The notes under the pieces: generated by a model
What the model was told of the DNA's origin: nothing
Database searches by the model: none
Seen by the model: the letters and a program-made list of their open reading frames with translations, nothing else
Translations under genes and position numbers: made by a program
In this document: one piece after another, positions 49,867 to 59,273 of the stretch
How the letters are laid out: every line of letters starts with the position of its first letter
How positions within the stretch are numbered: position 1 is the first letter of the stretch
Source of the DNA: Gilliamella sp. WF3-4
GTDB lineage: Bacteria; Pseudomonadota; Gammaproteobacteria; Enterobacterales; Orbaceae
Length of the DNA: 64,000 bases
Assembly (NCBI RefSeq): GCF_001690275.1
Contig: NZ_LZGW01000032.1
Coordinates: forward strand, 102,703-166,702
Direction of reading: 5' to 3'

Positions 49867-51457
49867 GATCAACATCACTCCCTTCAAATTCTTTAAATAT
49901 CCCGATAGGATTAAATTTTATTCTAGCATTAACTGGAATTTGACCGGCTAAATCTAAATGATAATTACACACAGCGCCAATAACAGGATATCCCCCAGTT
50001 AATGGGTGATCATTTAAAAATAGCACGGGTTGCCCATTAGCAGGAATTTGTATTGCACCAACACAAGTTCCTTCGCTTGGTAATTCTTGTTGCTTGTCAC
50101 GACTTAAAGCTATGTCACCAGATAAGCGTAAACCAATGCGATTAGAGGCTGGTGTAACCTGCCATAGTTGCGAAGAAAGTAATTCTACAGCTTGCTTAGT
50201 AAACCAGTCAGTGCGCGGCCCAAGCACAATATCTAATACAATAACATCATCACAAGTAGGATAGCGCATAGCGGGGGTTTCCATTAATGACACCGCATTT
50301 AAGTTTTGATTGTGCTTAATAGCTAGCGTTTGACCAACATTAAGCGGTGATGGCCCAACTTGCGCAAGAGTATCATAAGAACAACTTGTTAAAATAGGCG
50401 ATAGCTGAAAACCACCGCGTACAGCAAAATAACTACGTACACCACATTTTGCGCTGCCTAAGCTAATAATATCACCGGTTTCCAATTGGATCGGTTGATA
50501 CATTGCAGCATGATACATTTCACCCGCTGATGTTGTAATACTTATTTCACATTCAGCCCCTGTGACGGCAACTAACATACTACGATTTATCTGTGCTTTA
50601 AACCCACCTTGCGTAATTTCTAATACGGCTTCATTAATTGGATTTCCTAAAATACGGTTGCTACTGTGCAGAGCTCCCTTATCCATGGCGCCAGACTCAG
50701 AAATACCTAACGCTGCCTGACCAATTCTACCCTTATCTTGTATGAGTGTTTGTAATCCCGTTGCTAATATTTTAATATCTTGTTGTTGGCTAATGCTTTT
50801 ATTGGCTTTTTTAGCAGCCGGTAAATAATATTTTTTAGATGACTTACTAGCATCAATGAAATTAACGCGGTTACCCGGCTTCAATAACGCAGGTTGATCA
50901 CGGTTTAAGTCCCACACTGCTGTATCAGTTGTTCCAATAAGTTGCCAACCACCAGGGCTTGCTTGGGGATAAACACTGCTAAATTCACCCGCTAATGCAA
51001 CAGAGCCAGCAGGAATACGAACTCTTGGTGATTGACGGCGTGGCACGTTAAGTTCAGCATTTTTAGCTACCATATAAGCAAAGCCTGGAGCAAAACCACA
51101 AAAAGCCACTTGATATTCATTATTGGTATGTCTGGCAATGACTTCACTAACGGTTATCCCTAAATATTCAGCCACTTGAGATAAATCCTCGCCATTATAC
51201 CTAACTGGTATTATGATCAATTCGCCAGATTGCATTACATGTTCTGCAATATCCAATTGAGCTATATGCTTAGCAAGCGTATTAGCATCAGTCACAATGG
51301 GATTATAACGAATTAATATCGTGCGTGCAGCGGGGATTATTTCTTCTATATTCCAATGTGAAACGACATGTTGAAGTGCATCAGTCAACGCCATTGTTTG
51401 TTCAAGGCTTTTGAGTTCAACAATAAGCGCATCAAGATTAACGGGTAAAAATCTCAT
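49859..51457 (-). CDS. pxpBC: Fused 5-oxoprolinase subunits PxpB-PxpC (KipI-KipA)
   Basis: A 532-residue fusion. Residues 1 to about 215 are PxpB/KipI (FCGFAPGFAYM, PRVRIPAGSVALAG, YPQASPGGWQLIGTT). Residues 230-532 are PxpC/KipA (GLQTLIQDKGRIGQAALGIS, SGAMDKGALHSSNRILGNP, NDHPLTGGYPVIG). With PxpA these form ATP-dependent 5-oxoprolinase, converting 5-oxoproline to glutamate. The same two folds form the carboxyltransferase of urea carboxylase. In E. coli pxpB and pxpC are separate genes. The downstream gene is a biotin carboxylase-BCCP fusion that overlaps it. Confidence 0.92.
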   Translation of the reverse strand: MRFLPVNLDALIVELKSLEQTMALTDALQHVVSHWNIEEIIPAARTILIRYNPIVTDANTLAKHIAQLDIAEHVMQSGELIIIPVRYNGEDLSQVAEYLGITVSEVIARHTNNEYQVAFCGFAPGFAYMVAKNAELNVPRRQSPRVRIPAGSVALAGEFSSVYPQASPGGWQLIGTTDTAVWDLNRDQPALLKPGNRVNFIDASKSSKKYYLPAAKKANKSISQQQDIKILATGLQTLIQDKGRIGQAALGISESGAMDKGALHSSNRILGNPINEAVLEITQGGFKAQINRSMLVAVTGAECEISITTSAGEMYHAAMYQPIQLETGDIISLGSAKCGVRSYFAVRGGFQLSPILTSCSYDTLAQVGPSPLNVGQTLAIKHNQNLNAVSLMETPAMRYPTCDDVIVLDIVLGPRTDWFTKQAVELLSSQLWQVTPASNRIGLRLSGDIALSRDKQQELPSEGTCVGAIQIPANGQPVLFLNDHPLTGGYPVIGAVCNYHLDLAGQIPVNARIKFNPIGIFKEFEGSDVDHV

Positions 51458-51548
51458 TAAGCACCTCTATACATAGATCAAGTCCTAATTACCAAATATA
51501 TAAATTTTATTTTGTTGTATCATGTTAAAAGATAAATTTATAGCCAAC

Positions 51549-52331
51549 TTAAGCAGCAACTGTCTTGGCAAATGGGGTTATTATGATGCCATTTTGGTGT
51601 AATTTCTCCCGTACTTTTTGTGCCATAGCTAAGGCTCCAGCACTATCGCCATGCACACAAATTGATTCAGCATTAATATCCACAAACTGCCCCTCTACAG
51701 AGGTAACTCCCCCATCATTAACAAGCTGTAGCATACGCTCAGCTACTAAATCAGGATCGTGTAATACAGCACCAGCTTCTTTGCGAGAAACTAATGTTCC
51801 ATCAGCACAGTACGCTCTATCAGCAAAAGCTTCAGCAACTACACACAAACCACTTTCTTTAGCCCATCCAATGAGTGGTGATCCAGCAAGAGCAACCAAA
51901 ATCAACGAAGGGTCAATAAGGCAAATCGCATTAATTACCGCCATTGCCTGACGTTTATCATGTGCTATAGTATTATATAATGCGCCGTGTGGTTTCACAT
52001 ACCGAACGTTGGTACCAATCGATTTTGCTAATCCTTTAAGTGCACCAATTTGATAAATTACATCAGCGCTTAGCTCATCGGTGGCAATGTCCATATTACG
52101 GCGACCAAAACCAACTAAGTCAGGATAACCGACATGGGCTCCCACCGTCACATTATTCGCCTTAGCGGCTTTTAAGGTTTTTAAAATACCCTCTGGCGAA
52201 CCAGCATGAAACCCACAAGCAATATTAGCACTACTAACAACATTTAGTATTGCCTCGTCATTGCCCATTTTCCATTGTCCAAAACTTTCGCCAAGATCAC
52301 TATTTAAATCAATAAATTTAGTTATTGTCAT
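51549..52331 (-). CDS. pxpA: 5-oxoprolinase subunit PxpA (LamB/YcsF family)
   Basis: A 260-residue (beta/alpha) barrel protein, the third component of prokaryotic 5-oxoprolinase. [59 protein letters not shown] and [14 protein letters not shown] are the family motifs, with the Asp, His and Glu residues of the presumed active site. It follows the NRAMP-type transporter gene by nine bases and precedes pxpBC by 91 bases. Confidence 0.93.
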   Translation of the reverse strand: MTITKFIDLNSDLGESFGQWKMGNDEAILNVVSSANIACGFHAGSPEGILKTLKAAKANNVTVGAHVGYPDLVGFGRRNMDIATDELSADVIYQIGALKGLAKSIGTNVRYVKPHGALYNTIAHDKRQAMAVINAICLIDPSLILVALAGSPLIGWAKESGLCVVAEAFADRAYCADGTLVSRKEAGAVLHDPDLVAERMLQLVNDGGVTSVEGQFVDINAESICVHGDSAGALAMAQKVREKLHQNGIIITPFAKTVAA

Positions 52332-52340
52332 ATTGTCCTT

Positions 52341-53582
52341 CTATTTTAAATAGTTAAAGATAGTGGCTACAGACATCGCCCCCATATACCAAGTAATGGC
52401 ACAGACAATCAGACCTGACCACAATAACCATCTAGGATAATGATAGCCTGACATAAGATCGGCACGCTTCCAACCAATATAAATAAAGATAGTTAAACCA
52501 ATTGGCAATACTAGACCATTAAAACCACCGGCAAAAACCAATAATGATACAGGTGCGGTTCCCATTGCTAAATAAATAGCCAGAGAAGCCATAATAAAAA
52601 TAGTGGTTGCAAATTGGCGTTGCTTTTCAGTAATAGAACGCCTAAAAGGAGTAATAAAAGTCATTGAGGTATAAGCAGCACCAATAATACTAGTTATTGC
52701 AGCAGCCCATAAAATTAATCCAAAAATCCGTAATCCTAATTCACCCAAAGCTGCCTGAAAGGCTTGCGATGCAGGATTGGCAGCATAACTTGAAATATCA
52801 ATAGTGACACCACTTGCTACCACGCCTAAAATGGCTAAAAATAAGATATAACGCATCAAACCCACAACTATAATTCCTTTTGTTGCTGCGCCTGAAACAT
52901 ATTTAATATGCTGAGCGCCAACCATCCCTTTATCAAGTAAACGGTGAGCTCCAGCATAAGAGATATAACCACCAACCGTACCACCAACAATGGTCGTAAT
53001 TGAGGCAAAATCAATATTGCTTGGAAAAACGGTTTCTTTTAAAGCTTGTCCAATTGGTGGATGTGATGCAAATACCACAAATAAGGTCAAAATAATCATC
53101 AACAAACCAAAACCAATCATTAAGCGATCAATAAAATTGCTGGCTTTGCGTGATGAAAATATATAAACCGCTACTAATGCGCTGATTGCACCACCCCACT
53201 TAGGATCAAGCCCAACAAGTGCATTTAAACCTAAGCCTGCACCCGCTATATTACCAATATTAAACACCAACCCACCAAATATGATCAGTACTGCGAGTAC
53301 ATAACCACTGAATGGAATAGTCGCATTAGCAATATCCGAAGAGTTCATTTTAGTTAATGCAACAATTCGCCAAATATTTTGTTGAACAACAAAGTCGATA
53401 ATAATAGAGGCTAAAATACCAAAACCAAAAGCAGTGCCAAGGGTAACAGTAAAAGTCGCTGTTTGAGTAATAAAACCTGGGCCAATTGCTGAAGTTGCCA
53501 TTAAAAAAATAGCACTGATTAACGAAGCTCGCCGATTTTTAACAAAAGCAACGGCGCTACTGCTATGATCTTGATCTTTCAT
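52341..53582 (-). CDS. NRAMP-related transporter of the 5-oxoprolinase operon (YcsG type)
   Basis: A 413-residue transporter with about eleven helices, of the NRAMP superfamily. In true metal-transporting NRAMP proteins helix 1 carries DPGN and helix 6 carries a Met-Pro-His motif. Here helix 1 reads SAIGPGFIT and the helix 6 region reads SYAGAHRLLDKG, so the metal ligands are missing. Bacillus subtilis has a similar gene, ycsG, beside ycsF and kipI-kipA. I infer uptake of an organic substrate, probably 5-oxoproline, rather than Mn or Fe. AAAGGAG before the ATG at 53582 fixes the start. First gene of the operon. Confidence 0.82.
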   Translation of the reverse strand: MKDQDHSSSAVAFVKNRRASLISAIFLMATSAIGPGFITQTATFTVTLGTAFGFGILASIIIDFVVQQNIWRIVALTKMNSSDIANATIPFSGYVLAVLIIFGGLVFNIGNIAGAGLGLNALVGLDPKWGGAISALVAVYIFSSRKASNFIDRLMIGFGLLMIILTLFVVFASHPPIGQALKETVFPSNIDFASITTIVGGTVGGYISYAGAHRLLDKGMVGAQHIKYVSGAATKGIIVVGLMRYILFLAILGVVASGVTIDISSYAANPASQAFQAALGELGLRIFGLILWAAAITSIIGAAYTSMTFITPFRRSITEKQRQFATTIFIMASLAIYLAMGTAPVSLLVFAGGFNGLVLPIGLTIFIYIGWKRADLMSGYHYPRWLLWSGLIVCAITWYMGAMSVATIFNYLK

Positions 53583-54065
53583 GTGCTTATCTCCTTTTAA
53601 TTTGTTTTTTTTAATTATCGACACGGCCACCCTATTTACGAATTTTTACTACTTTTGTAAGTAATGCAAACATTATGCCATAGGCTAACAACATCTATTA
53701 ATAACAAGAATGGTTCCTATAATTACTGTTTTCGAGTAAAAAAACTAATTAAAAATAATTATAATTACCTACCACCAAGGAATGATAAGCGAATAATTAA
53801 CACACAATAACGCTAATTTGCACCAAAATGAACATTAATAACTTAATTTAGTGCATCTTGCGTTAGTAAAAGTTAGTAAAATTTTCTATCTTGGTATGTG
53901 ATACCCAACTTTTATTAGTTTTATTCATTATTGATAAAATCCTTAATCAGATAATTCTCCATATAACTTTAAGTTATAACCATGTGAATATTTGCTATTT
54001 ATTCATTTGATTCTTTATTGATAGACTTTAAACGTAGATAAAAACCTTTATAGTGGAGAATCAAG
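53583..54065. promoter_or_regulatory. Divergent intergenic region between the pxp operon and the ABC importer
   Basis: About 480 AT-rich bases that must hold promoters for both directions. Visible features are a dyad GGTAT-GTG-ATACC at 53893-53905 and separated half-sites TGCACC (53819-53824) and GTGCA (53851-53855). The latter recall NtrC half-sites, but their spacing is wrong. No coding remnant was found. Confidence 0.4.
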
Positions 54066-54893
54066 ATGAAATTATTAACCAAATTACTTACGACTATTAC
54101 CTTAATAAGCACACTATTAGGTACCAGTTCTGCCTACGCAGATCGGCTTGATGATATTGAAAAACGAGGCGAAATCAAAATAGCGGTATTTGATAGTAAC
54201 CCGCCGTTTGGGTACATTGATGAAAAGACCAATAAAATTACAGGACTTGATGTTGATTATGCTAACGAGATAGCCAAAGGGTTAAACGTTAACGTTAAGC
54301 TAATCCCAACTAATCCCGCTAATAGAATTCCGTTATTGACATCAAAAAAAGCTGATTTAATTGTCGCTAATTTTACCATTACTGATGAAAGAACAAAAAC
54401 AGTTGATTTTAGTCTGCCTTATTTTGCGACTGGTCAAAAATTTGTAGCAAAAAAGGGGGTATTAAAATCAGCTGACGATTTGAAAAATCTTCGTATTGGT
54501 GCTGATAAAGGTACAGTTATGGAAATTACATTACGTGAAAAATATCCAACGGCTAAGGTGATTTCTTATGATGATACGCCATTTGCATTTGCAGCATTAC
54601 GTAATGGTGTTGTGCAGGCAATCACTCAAGATGATGCAAAATTAATTGGCTTATTAGCCAATTTACCTGAAGAGCAACGAGCAGCATTTGAAATTTCACC
54701 ATTTAGTATTACTGAAGAATATCAAGCTGTTGGTATACCAAAAGGGGAAACTCGTTTAAAAGATAAAGTAAATCAAATTTTGTTAACGCTTGAAAAAAAT
54801 GGCGAAGCATTAACAATTCATAACCGTTGGTTTGGACCTGAAACAACATCGGCTATGCCTCGTGGTGATTTTAAAATAGGTAAAGGTCAGTAG
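54066..54893 (+). CDS. Amino-acid ABC transporter substrate-binding protein
   Basis: A 275-residue periplasmic protein of the polar amino acid family (SBP_bac_3). It has a signal peptide cleaved after SAYA, then IKIAVFDSNPPFGYIDEKTN, GLDVDYANEIAKGL, ADLIVANFTITDERTKTVDF and RIGADKGTVMEI. ANFTITDERTKTVDFS is typical of binding proteins for glutamate, aspartate, glutamine or cystine-like ligands. It is not a lipoprotein. Start of a three-gene unit with two permeases; divergent from the pxp operon, so glutamate or 5-oxoproline is a reasonable guess for the ligand. Confidence 0.88.
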   Translation: MKLLTKLLTTITLISTLLGTSSAYADRLDDIEKRGEIKIAVFDSNPPFGYIDEKTNKITGLDVDYANEIAKGLNVNVKLIPTNPANRIPLLTSKKADLIVANFTITDERTKTVDFSLPYFATGQKFVAKKGVLKSADDLKNLRIGADKGTVMEITLREKYPTAKVISYDDTPFAFAALRNGVVQAITQDDAKLIGLLANLPEEQRAAFEISPFSITEEYQAVGIPKGETRLKDKVNQILLTLEKNGEALTIHNRWFGPETTSAMPRGDFKIGKGQ

Positions 54894-54895
54894 TT

Positions 54896-55621
54896 ATGTA
54901 CGAGCAATTACTTGAACCACGTTATTTGTGGTGGTTATGGGATGGTTTTTTAGTTACGTTGGCTATTTCATTGCTTACCATTATTTTTTCAACATTACTG
55001 GGTTTTTTACTAGTTATTGCTCAACAAAGTCGAATTAAAATCATTCAAATAATCGTAATGGGGTATAGCGCAATTTTTCGTTATTCTCCGTTACTACCTC
55101 AACTCTTTTTTTGGTATTTTGGGGTAGGTAGTTTATTGCCAGTCGAATTTAAATTATGGTTATTTGAAGAACCACAAATTCAATTGTTCTTTTTTTCAGT
55201 GAAAATGCCATCATTTGAATTCATCATAGGCTCAATTAGTTTAACTTGTTATTCCTGCGCTTTTATTGCCGAAGAGTTTAGAGCAGGTATTGCTGGAGTT
55301 AGAGGAGCGCAAGAGCAAGCCGCATTAGCATTGGGTTTAAGTTGGTGGCAAAGTATGCGCTTTATTATTTTACCACAAAGTTTTCGCATTGCTTTTCCAC
55401 CTTTAATTGGTCAGTACATGAATATTATTAAAAATTCATCGTTAACTATGGCTATTGGTGTGTTAGAACTTTCTTATGCCTCACGCCAAATCGAAACTGA
55501 ATCATTAAAAACCTTTCAAGATTTTGCCATTGCAACTTTACTTTATATTATAACAATAGTAATAGTTGGAACTTTAGGCAATATTTATCAAACAAAACAA
55601 TTGCAAACAGGTAAGGTGTGA
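54896..55621 (+). CDS. Amino-acid ABC transporter permease
   Basis: A 241-residue inner-membrane permease of the HisM/GltJ type with five helices. IFRYSPLLPQLFFWYFGVG is the family N-terminal signature, and EEFRAGIAGVRGAQEQAALA with LGLSWWQSMRFIILPQ is the EAA loop that contacts the ATPase. It starts two bases after the binding-protein gene. The permease gene downstream is its likely partner in a heterodimer. Confidence 0.9.
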   Translation: MYEQLLEPRYLWWLWDGFLVTLAISLLTIIFSTLLGFLLVIAQQSRIKIIQIIVMGYSAIFRYSPLLPQLFFWYFGVGSLLPVEFKLWLFEEPQIQLFFFSVKMPSFEFIIGSISLTCYSCAFIAEEFRAGIAGVRGAQEQAALALGLSWWQSMRFIILPQSFRIAFPPLIGQYMNIIKNSSLTMAIGVLELSYASRQIETESLKTFQDFAIATLLYIITIVIVGTLGNIYQTKQLQTGKV

Positions 55622-55627
55622 TTATTT

Positions 55628-56311
55628 ATGGGCTTTAAAGGATTTGAAGTTATTTGGCATAATTTAGGTTACTTAATGTGGGGAAATTTCCCTGGAGGTA
55701 TTTTCTTAACATTACTAATAAGTATTATCGCTATCTTGTTTTCAACAATTTTAGGTATTTTGGCAGGGGTAGGATTAACGGTTTTAAAAGGGATTTTACA
55801 CAATTTATTAATTAGTGTGCTTAGTTTTTTTAGAGCTATTCCAGTTATTATGCTTATATTTTGGAGTTACTTTCTGTTACCTATGGTGCTTCATGTTGAT
55901 ATACCAGCAATTGCAACCGTGATATTTGCTCTATCTTTAATAGGTGCTGCATACATTGGTCATTCCGTTCATGCCGGCATGATTGCGGTGGCTAAAGAGC
56001 AATGGCAAGCAGCGTTTTCATTAGGTTTAACTAAACAACAGGTGATTATATTTATTATATTACCTCAAGCCGTTAAAATGATGTTACCGTCTTTTGTTAA
56101 CCAATGGGTATCACTTATTAAAGATACTTCTTTGGCTTATATTGTCGGGGTGGCTGAATTTACTTTTGTTGCAACACAAATTAATAATCGTAGTATGGTC
56201 TATCCAACCGAAATCTTTTTATTTGTCATTGTAGTTTATTTTATTATTTGTGCCACACTTGATCTTGCGGCTTCGATTTTACCAAAATACTTATTATGCT
56301 TTTTTAAATAA
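55628..56311 (+). CDS. Amino-acid ABC transporter permease
   Basis: A 227-residue permease of the same family, with FRAIPVIMLIFWSYFLLP and an EAA loop AKEQWQAAFSLGLTKQQVII, then LPSFVNQWVSLIKDTSLAYI. The gene begins six bases after the first permease gene. No ATP-binding subunit gene follows: the next 400 bases are gene-free and then a regulator relic begins. The importer must use an ATPase encoded elsewhere. Confidence 0.9.
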   Translation: MGFKGFEVIWHNLGYLMWGNFPGGIFLTLLISIIAILFSTILGILAGVGLTVLKGILHNLLISVLSFFRAIPVIMLIFWSYFLLPMVLHVDIPAIATVIFALSLIGAAYIGHSVHAGMIAVAKEQWQAAFSLGLTKQQVIIFIILPQAVKMMLPSFVNQWVSLIKDTSLAYIVGVAEFTFVATQINNRSMVYPTEIFLFVIVVYFIICATLDLAASILPKYLLCFFK

Positions 56312-56354
56312 TACATTATCTATTTTCTATCCTTATTTCTTAATTGTTTTTTTA

Positions 56355-56373
56355 TTTTAAGGTTGCCTTAAGG
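56355..56373 (+). promoter_or_regulatory. PmrA/QseB-like direct-repeat box
   Basis: TTTTAAG-GTTGC-CTTAAGG contains two TTAAG half-sites spaced by five bases plus flanks, the pattern recognised by PmrA (BasR) and related OmpR-family regulators. A third weaker GTTAA follows. It lies about 350 bases before the receiver-kinase chimera, whose receiver half resembles this same regulator family. The rest of 56312-56718 shows no coding gene. Confidence 0.45.
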
Positions 56374-56718
56374 TTTTTGCGTTAAATTATTACTAGGTTA
56401 AATAGATCTAGAAAATAGTTTATTTGCATAATTTACAAGCAACCTTTTATTTTTGATTAACGAGTCAAAATATAAATTCCAATTATTTTTATGTGACATG
56501 TTTTGGATATTCAATTGTCATTAGGGGTTATTGTTGGATTTATTGTGAGCCTCATATCCGCATGTTTAATTAAAAGCTTGGGATAAATATTCATAAATTT
56601 CTTAATCGATTGTCGCGTTATTGAACTAAATAAACAGATTTAGCAATGTAAAGCCCAATATAAAATAAATTATTGCGCATGTTCAATAATGCTAAAATCG
56701 GTATTAAGGTAATGAACA

Positions 56719-57300
56719 ATGAAGATATTAATTGTTGAAGATGATAGTTTGTTACAAAAAGGTCTATACGACGGTATAACTTCAAACGGTTATGTCTGTG
56801 AAGTTGCACAAAATGGTAATCAAGCTGAACAATATATCCAATTTGGACAATTTAGCTTAATCATTTTGGATTTAGGGCTACCTGATTGTGATGGACTTGA
56901 ATTGCTAATGCATTGGCGAAAAAATGGTATTACAACACCAGTTTTGATTTTGACGGCACGAGATACAAGACTACTAACACGTAATCTAGTTGAAAATAGT
57001 TATCAATACAGCCCCAATGAGACTAAAATCTTGGTAAGTTGCAATAAGGATAAAAAAGACATCCTTATCACTGTACAAGACCAAGGTAACGGCATTGATG
57101 AATCTAAAAGCGAAAAGCTAACCCAAACCTTTTTTCGTATGGATCGCAAACATAATGGTATAGGGCTTGGTTTAAGTATTGTTAATCGTATTGCTAAATT
57201 ACATCAAAGCCTATTTACCTTAAAAAATAGAACAGATAATGCAAAAGGTGTTATTGCAGAATTCAGGATGACTGCTTCACTTCATCAACTAAACGAGTAA
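56719..57300 (+). pseudogene. In-frame chimera of response-regulator receiver and histidine-kinase ATPase
   Basis: A 193-residue open frame. Residues 1 to about 82 are the first two thirds of an OmpR-type receiver (MKILIVEDDS, phospho-Asp51 in LIILDLGLPD, Thr79 in LILTA). From about residue 84 it continues as a histidine-kinase ATPase domain: N-box LLTRNLVENSYQYSP, G1 DQGNGID, F-box FFR and G2 NGIGLGLSIV. The receiver's last strand and Lys, its DNA-binding domain, and the kinase's sensor, membrane and His-box parts are absent. A single in-frame deletion in a QseBC/PmrAB-type operon would make this. It could be expressed, but neither half is complete. Confidence 0.8.
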
Positions 57301-57889
57301 TTAATCGATTATCGCTATTCTCTTTAACAATTGAGTTTAAAAAACGTTGCCAAGTTCGTTCAATTTTCGCTTTAGCAAAAAAAGAAATGTAATTAGCAAT
57401 AGGGATAAGCGTCGAATTACCAATATTATCAATAATAATCAAACGACTTTTATCAGCACTTAAGCGCTGAAACAAGATATTCTTGCTTTTTATTGTCATA
57501 GTAATAATACGGTTTTTTAATAAAGCCGATTTTAAATTTTTTAATGAAATCACTAAATCAGCATAATATTGTTGTGTTAACTTTTCATCAGAAAGGTATT
57601 TCTCAAGTGATGTCGCTGTTTTTCCATCATAATCACGGATAAGTTCAAAAACATGACCTTGACCATAATTGGTTAACACCGAGCCATAATATTTAGCTAA
57701 CGCTTCAAATGAAATATTGCGCCTGATCAGATGTTTATAATAGGCAATTTCGCGGTTAGTTTCCTCTTCGGCACCATCATTATAATTTACTTTAATACAC
57801 TTATTAAGATCACTAGGATAATGATAACATTTACGATGCAATCCTTTGTTAATATAATCTTTTTCTGAAAGTTGAATAGTTTTGTTCAT
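57263..57889 (-). CDS. yrbL: YrbL family protein (PhoP-network kinase-like)
   Basis: About 208 residues from the ATG at 57889. IQLSEKDYINKGLHRKCYHY, KCIKVNYNDG, EETNREIAYYKHL and ITMTIKSKNILFQRL with IIIDNIGNSTLIPIANY align with E. coli YrbL, a PhoP-regulated protein with a kinase-like fold. E. coli YrbL starts MIRLSEQ, which supports the ATG at 57889 over one 27 codons upstream. Its 3' end overlaps the receiver-kinase chimera by 38 bases tail to tail. Biochemical role unknown. Confidence 0.85.
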   Translation of the reverse strand: MNKTIQLSEKDYINKGLHRKCYHYPSDLNKCIKVNYNDGAEEETNREIAYYKHLIRRNISFEALAKYYGSVLTNYGQGHVFELIRDYDGKTATSLEKYLSDEKLTQQYYADLVISLKNLKSALLKNRIITMTIKSKNILFQRLSADKSRLIIIDNIGNSTLIPIANYISFFAKAKIERTWQRFLNSIVKENSDNRLITRLVDEVKQSS

Positions 57890-58000
57890 TTGTATAAATA
57901 TTGTGTTATTTAATGTTGATTTTAAGTTTATCAGTAAGGCTTCTTTCTCGCCATGATTTTTTATTTTCACTCTAGCACTTTTATATTATTTCTGTATAAT

Positions 58001-58164
58001 ATCGCCACCCACGTTACGACAACGTTTTTCCCAATGTTGTTTTAGGTTGTGTGCATTAATATAACCACTTGAAGGGGTGTGTTGATTAATAGTAACAATC
58101 AAAAAGTGTAAATAAATCAACTGATTTATTAACGTGAGATTAATTAAAAATTGGATAATTACGA
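58001..58164 (+). promoter_or_regulatory. rplM-rpsI promoter and structured leader
   Basis: TATAAT at 57995-58000 lacks a good -35. The leader has paired segments: CACCC near 58006 with GGGGTG near 58075, and ACAACGTT/AATGTTGT inside. E. coli rplM-rpsI is controlled by L13 binding its own leader, so this is a candidate for the same control. The fold was judged by eye. Confidence 0.4.
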
Positions 58165-58593
58165 ATGAGTACTTTTTCAGCTAAACCAGAAACAGTTAAA
58201 CGCGACTGGTACGTTGTTGATGCAGCAGGTAAAACGTTAGGTCGTTTAGCTACTGAAATCGCAAGCCGTTTGCGTGGTAAACACAAAGCAGAATACACAC
58301 CACATGTTGATACAGGTGATTATATTATCGTTATCAATGCAGAAAAAGTTGCTGTAACAGGCAAAAAACGCACTGATAAGATCTATTATCGTCACACGGG
58401 TTACATCGGTGGGCTAAAAGAAGCGACTTTTAAAGAAATGATTGAACGTCATCCTGAACAAGTCATCGAGATTGCTGTAAAAGGCATGTTACCGAAAGGT
58501 CCTCTTGGTCGTGCAATGTACCGTAAACTAAAAGTTTATGCTGGTAATGAGCACAATCATGCGGCACAACAACCGCAAGTATTAGATATTTAA
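58165..58593 (+). CDS. rplM: Large ribosomal subunit protein uL13
   Basis: A 142-residue uL13 of normal length: [60 protein letters not shown] and [20 protein letters not shown]. It is an early-assembling 50S protein. rpsI follows 11 bases later as in other Gammaproteobacteria. Confidence 0.98.
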   Translation: MSTFSAKPETVKRDWYVVDAAGKTLGRLATEIASRLRGKHKAEYTPHVDTGDYIIVINAEKVAVTGKKRTDKIYYRHTGYIGGLKEATFKEMIERHPEQVIEIAVKGMLPKGPLGRAMYRKLKVYAGNEHNHAAQQPQVLDI

Positions 58594-58601
58594 GGGGATA
58601 G

Positions 58602-58997
<396 letters not shown>

Positions 58998-59018
58998 TAC
59001 AACTTTACAAAAGTTCTC

Positions 59019-59046
59019 AAAACCCGGCCAAGGCTGGGTTTTTTTT
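59019..59046 (+). terminator. Rho-independent terminator after rpsI
   Basis: AAAACCCGGCC and GGCTGGGTTTT form a stem (one mismatch) followed by eight T residues, 22 bases after the rpsI stop. Confidence 0.85.
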
Positions 59047-59273
59047 CGTAAATACATCCACATAACTAAAAACACTATTTTCATTGGAATTAGCTTATAT
59101 AGTAAAAAGCATTTTCTATTAAAACGTATATACCACCTGATATCTTATTGCCATAAAACAGTTTCTTAAAATAAAGATAACAATAAAATTCATTTTTTTA
59201 ACAAATTTGTTATTCAATTTGTTAGAATAGTAATCAATGAAGCTTATTTTAATTTTTCATATTTGGAGTGAAT

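Noticed and set aside
53819..53855. NtrC-like half-sites TGCACC and GTGCA
   Set aside because: The spacing between the halves is far larger than in true NtrC sites, and no sigma-54 promoter (GG-N10-GC) was found near by.
56507..56587. Possible 27-residue hydrophobic peptide starting at TTG
   Set aside because: It has one hydrophobic helix but no ATG and no ribosome-binding site. A chance frame in AT-rich DNA is as likely.
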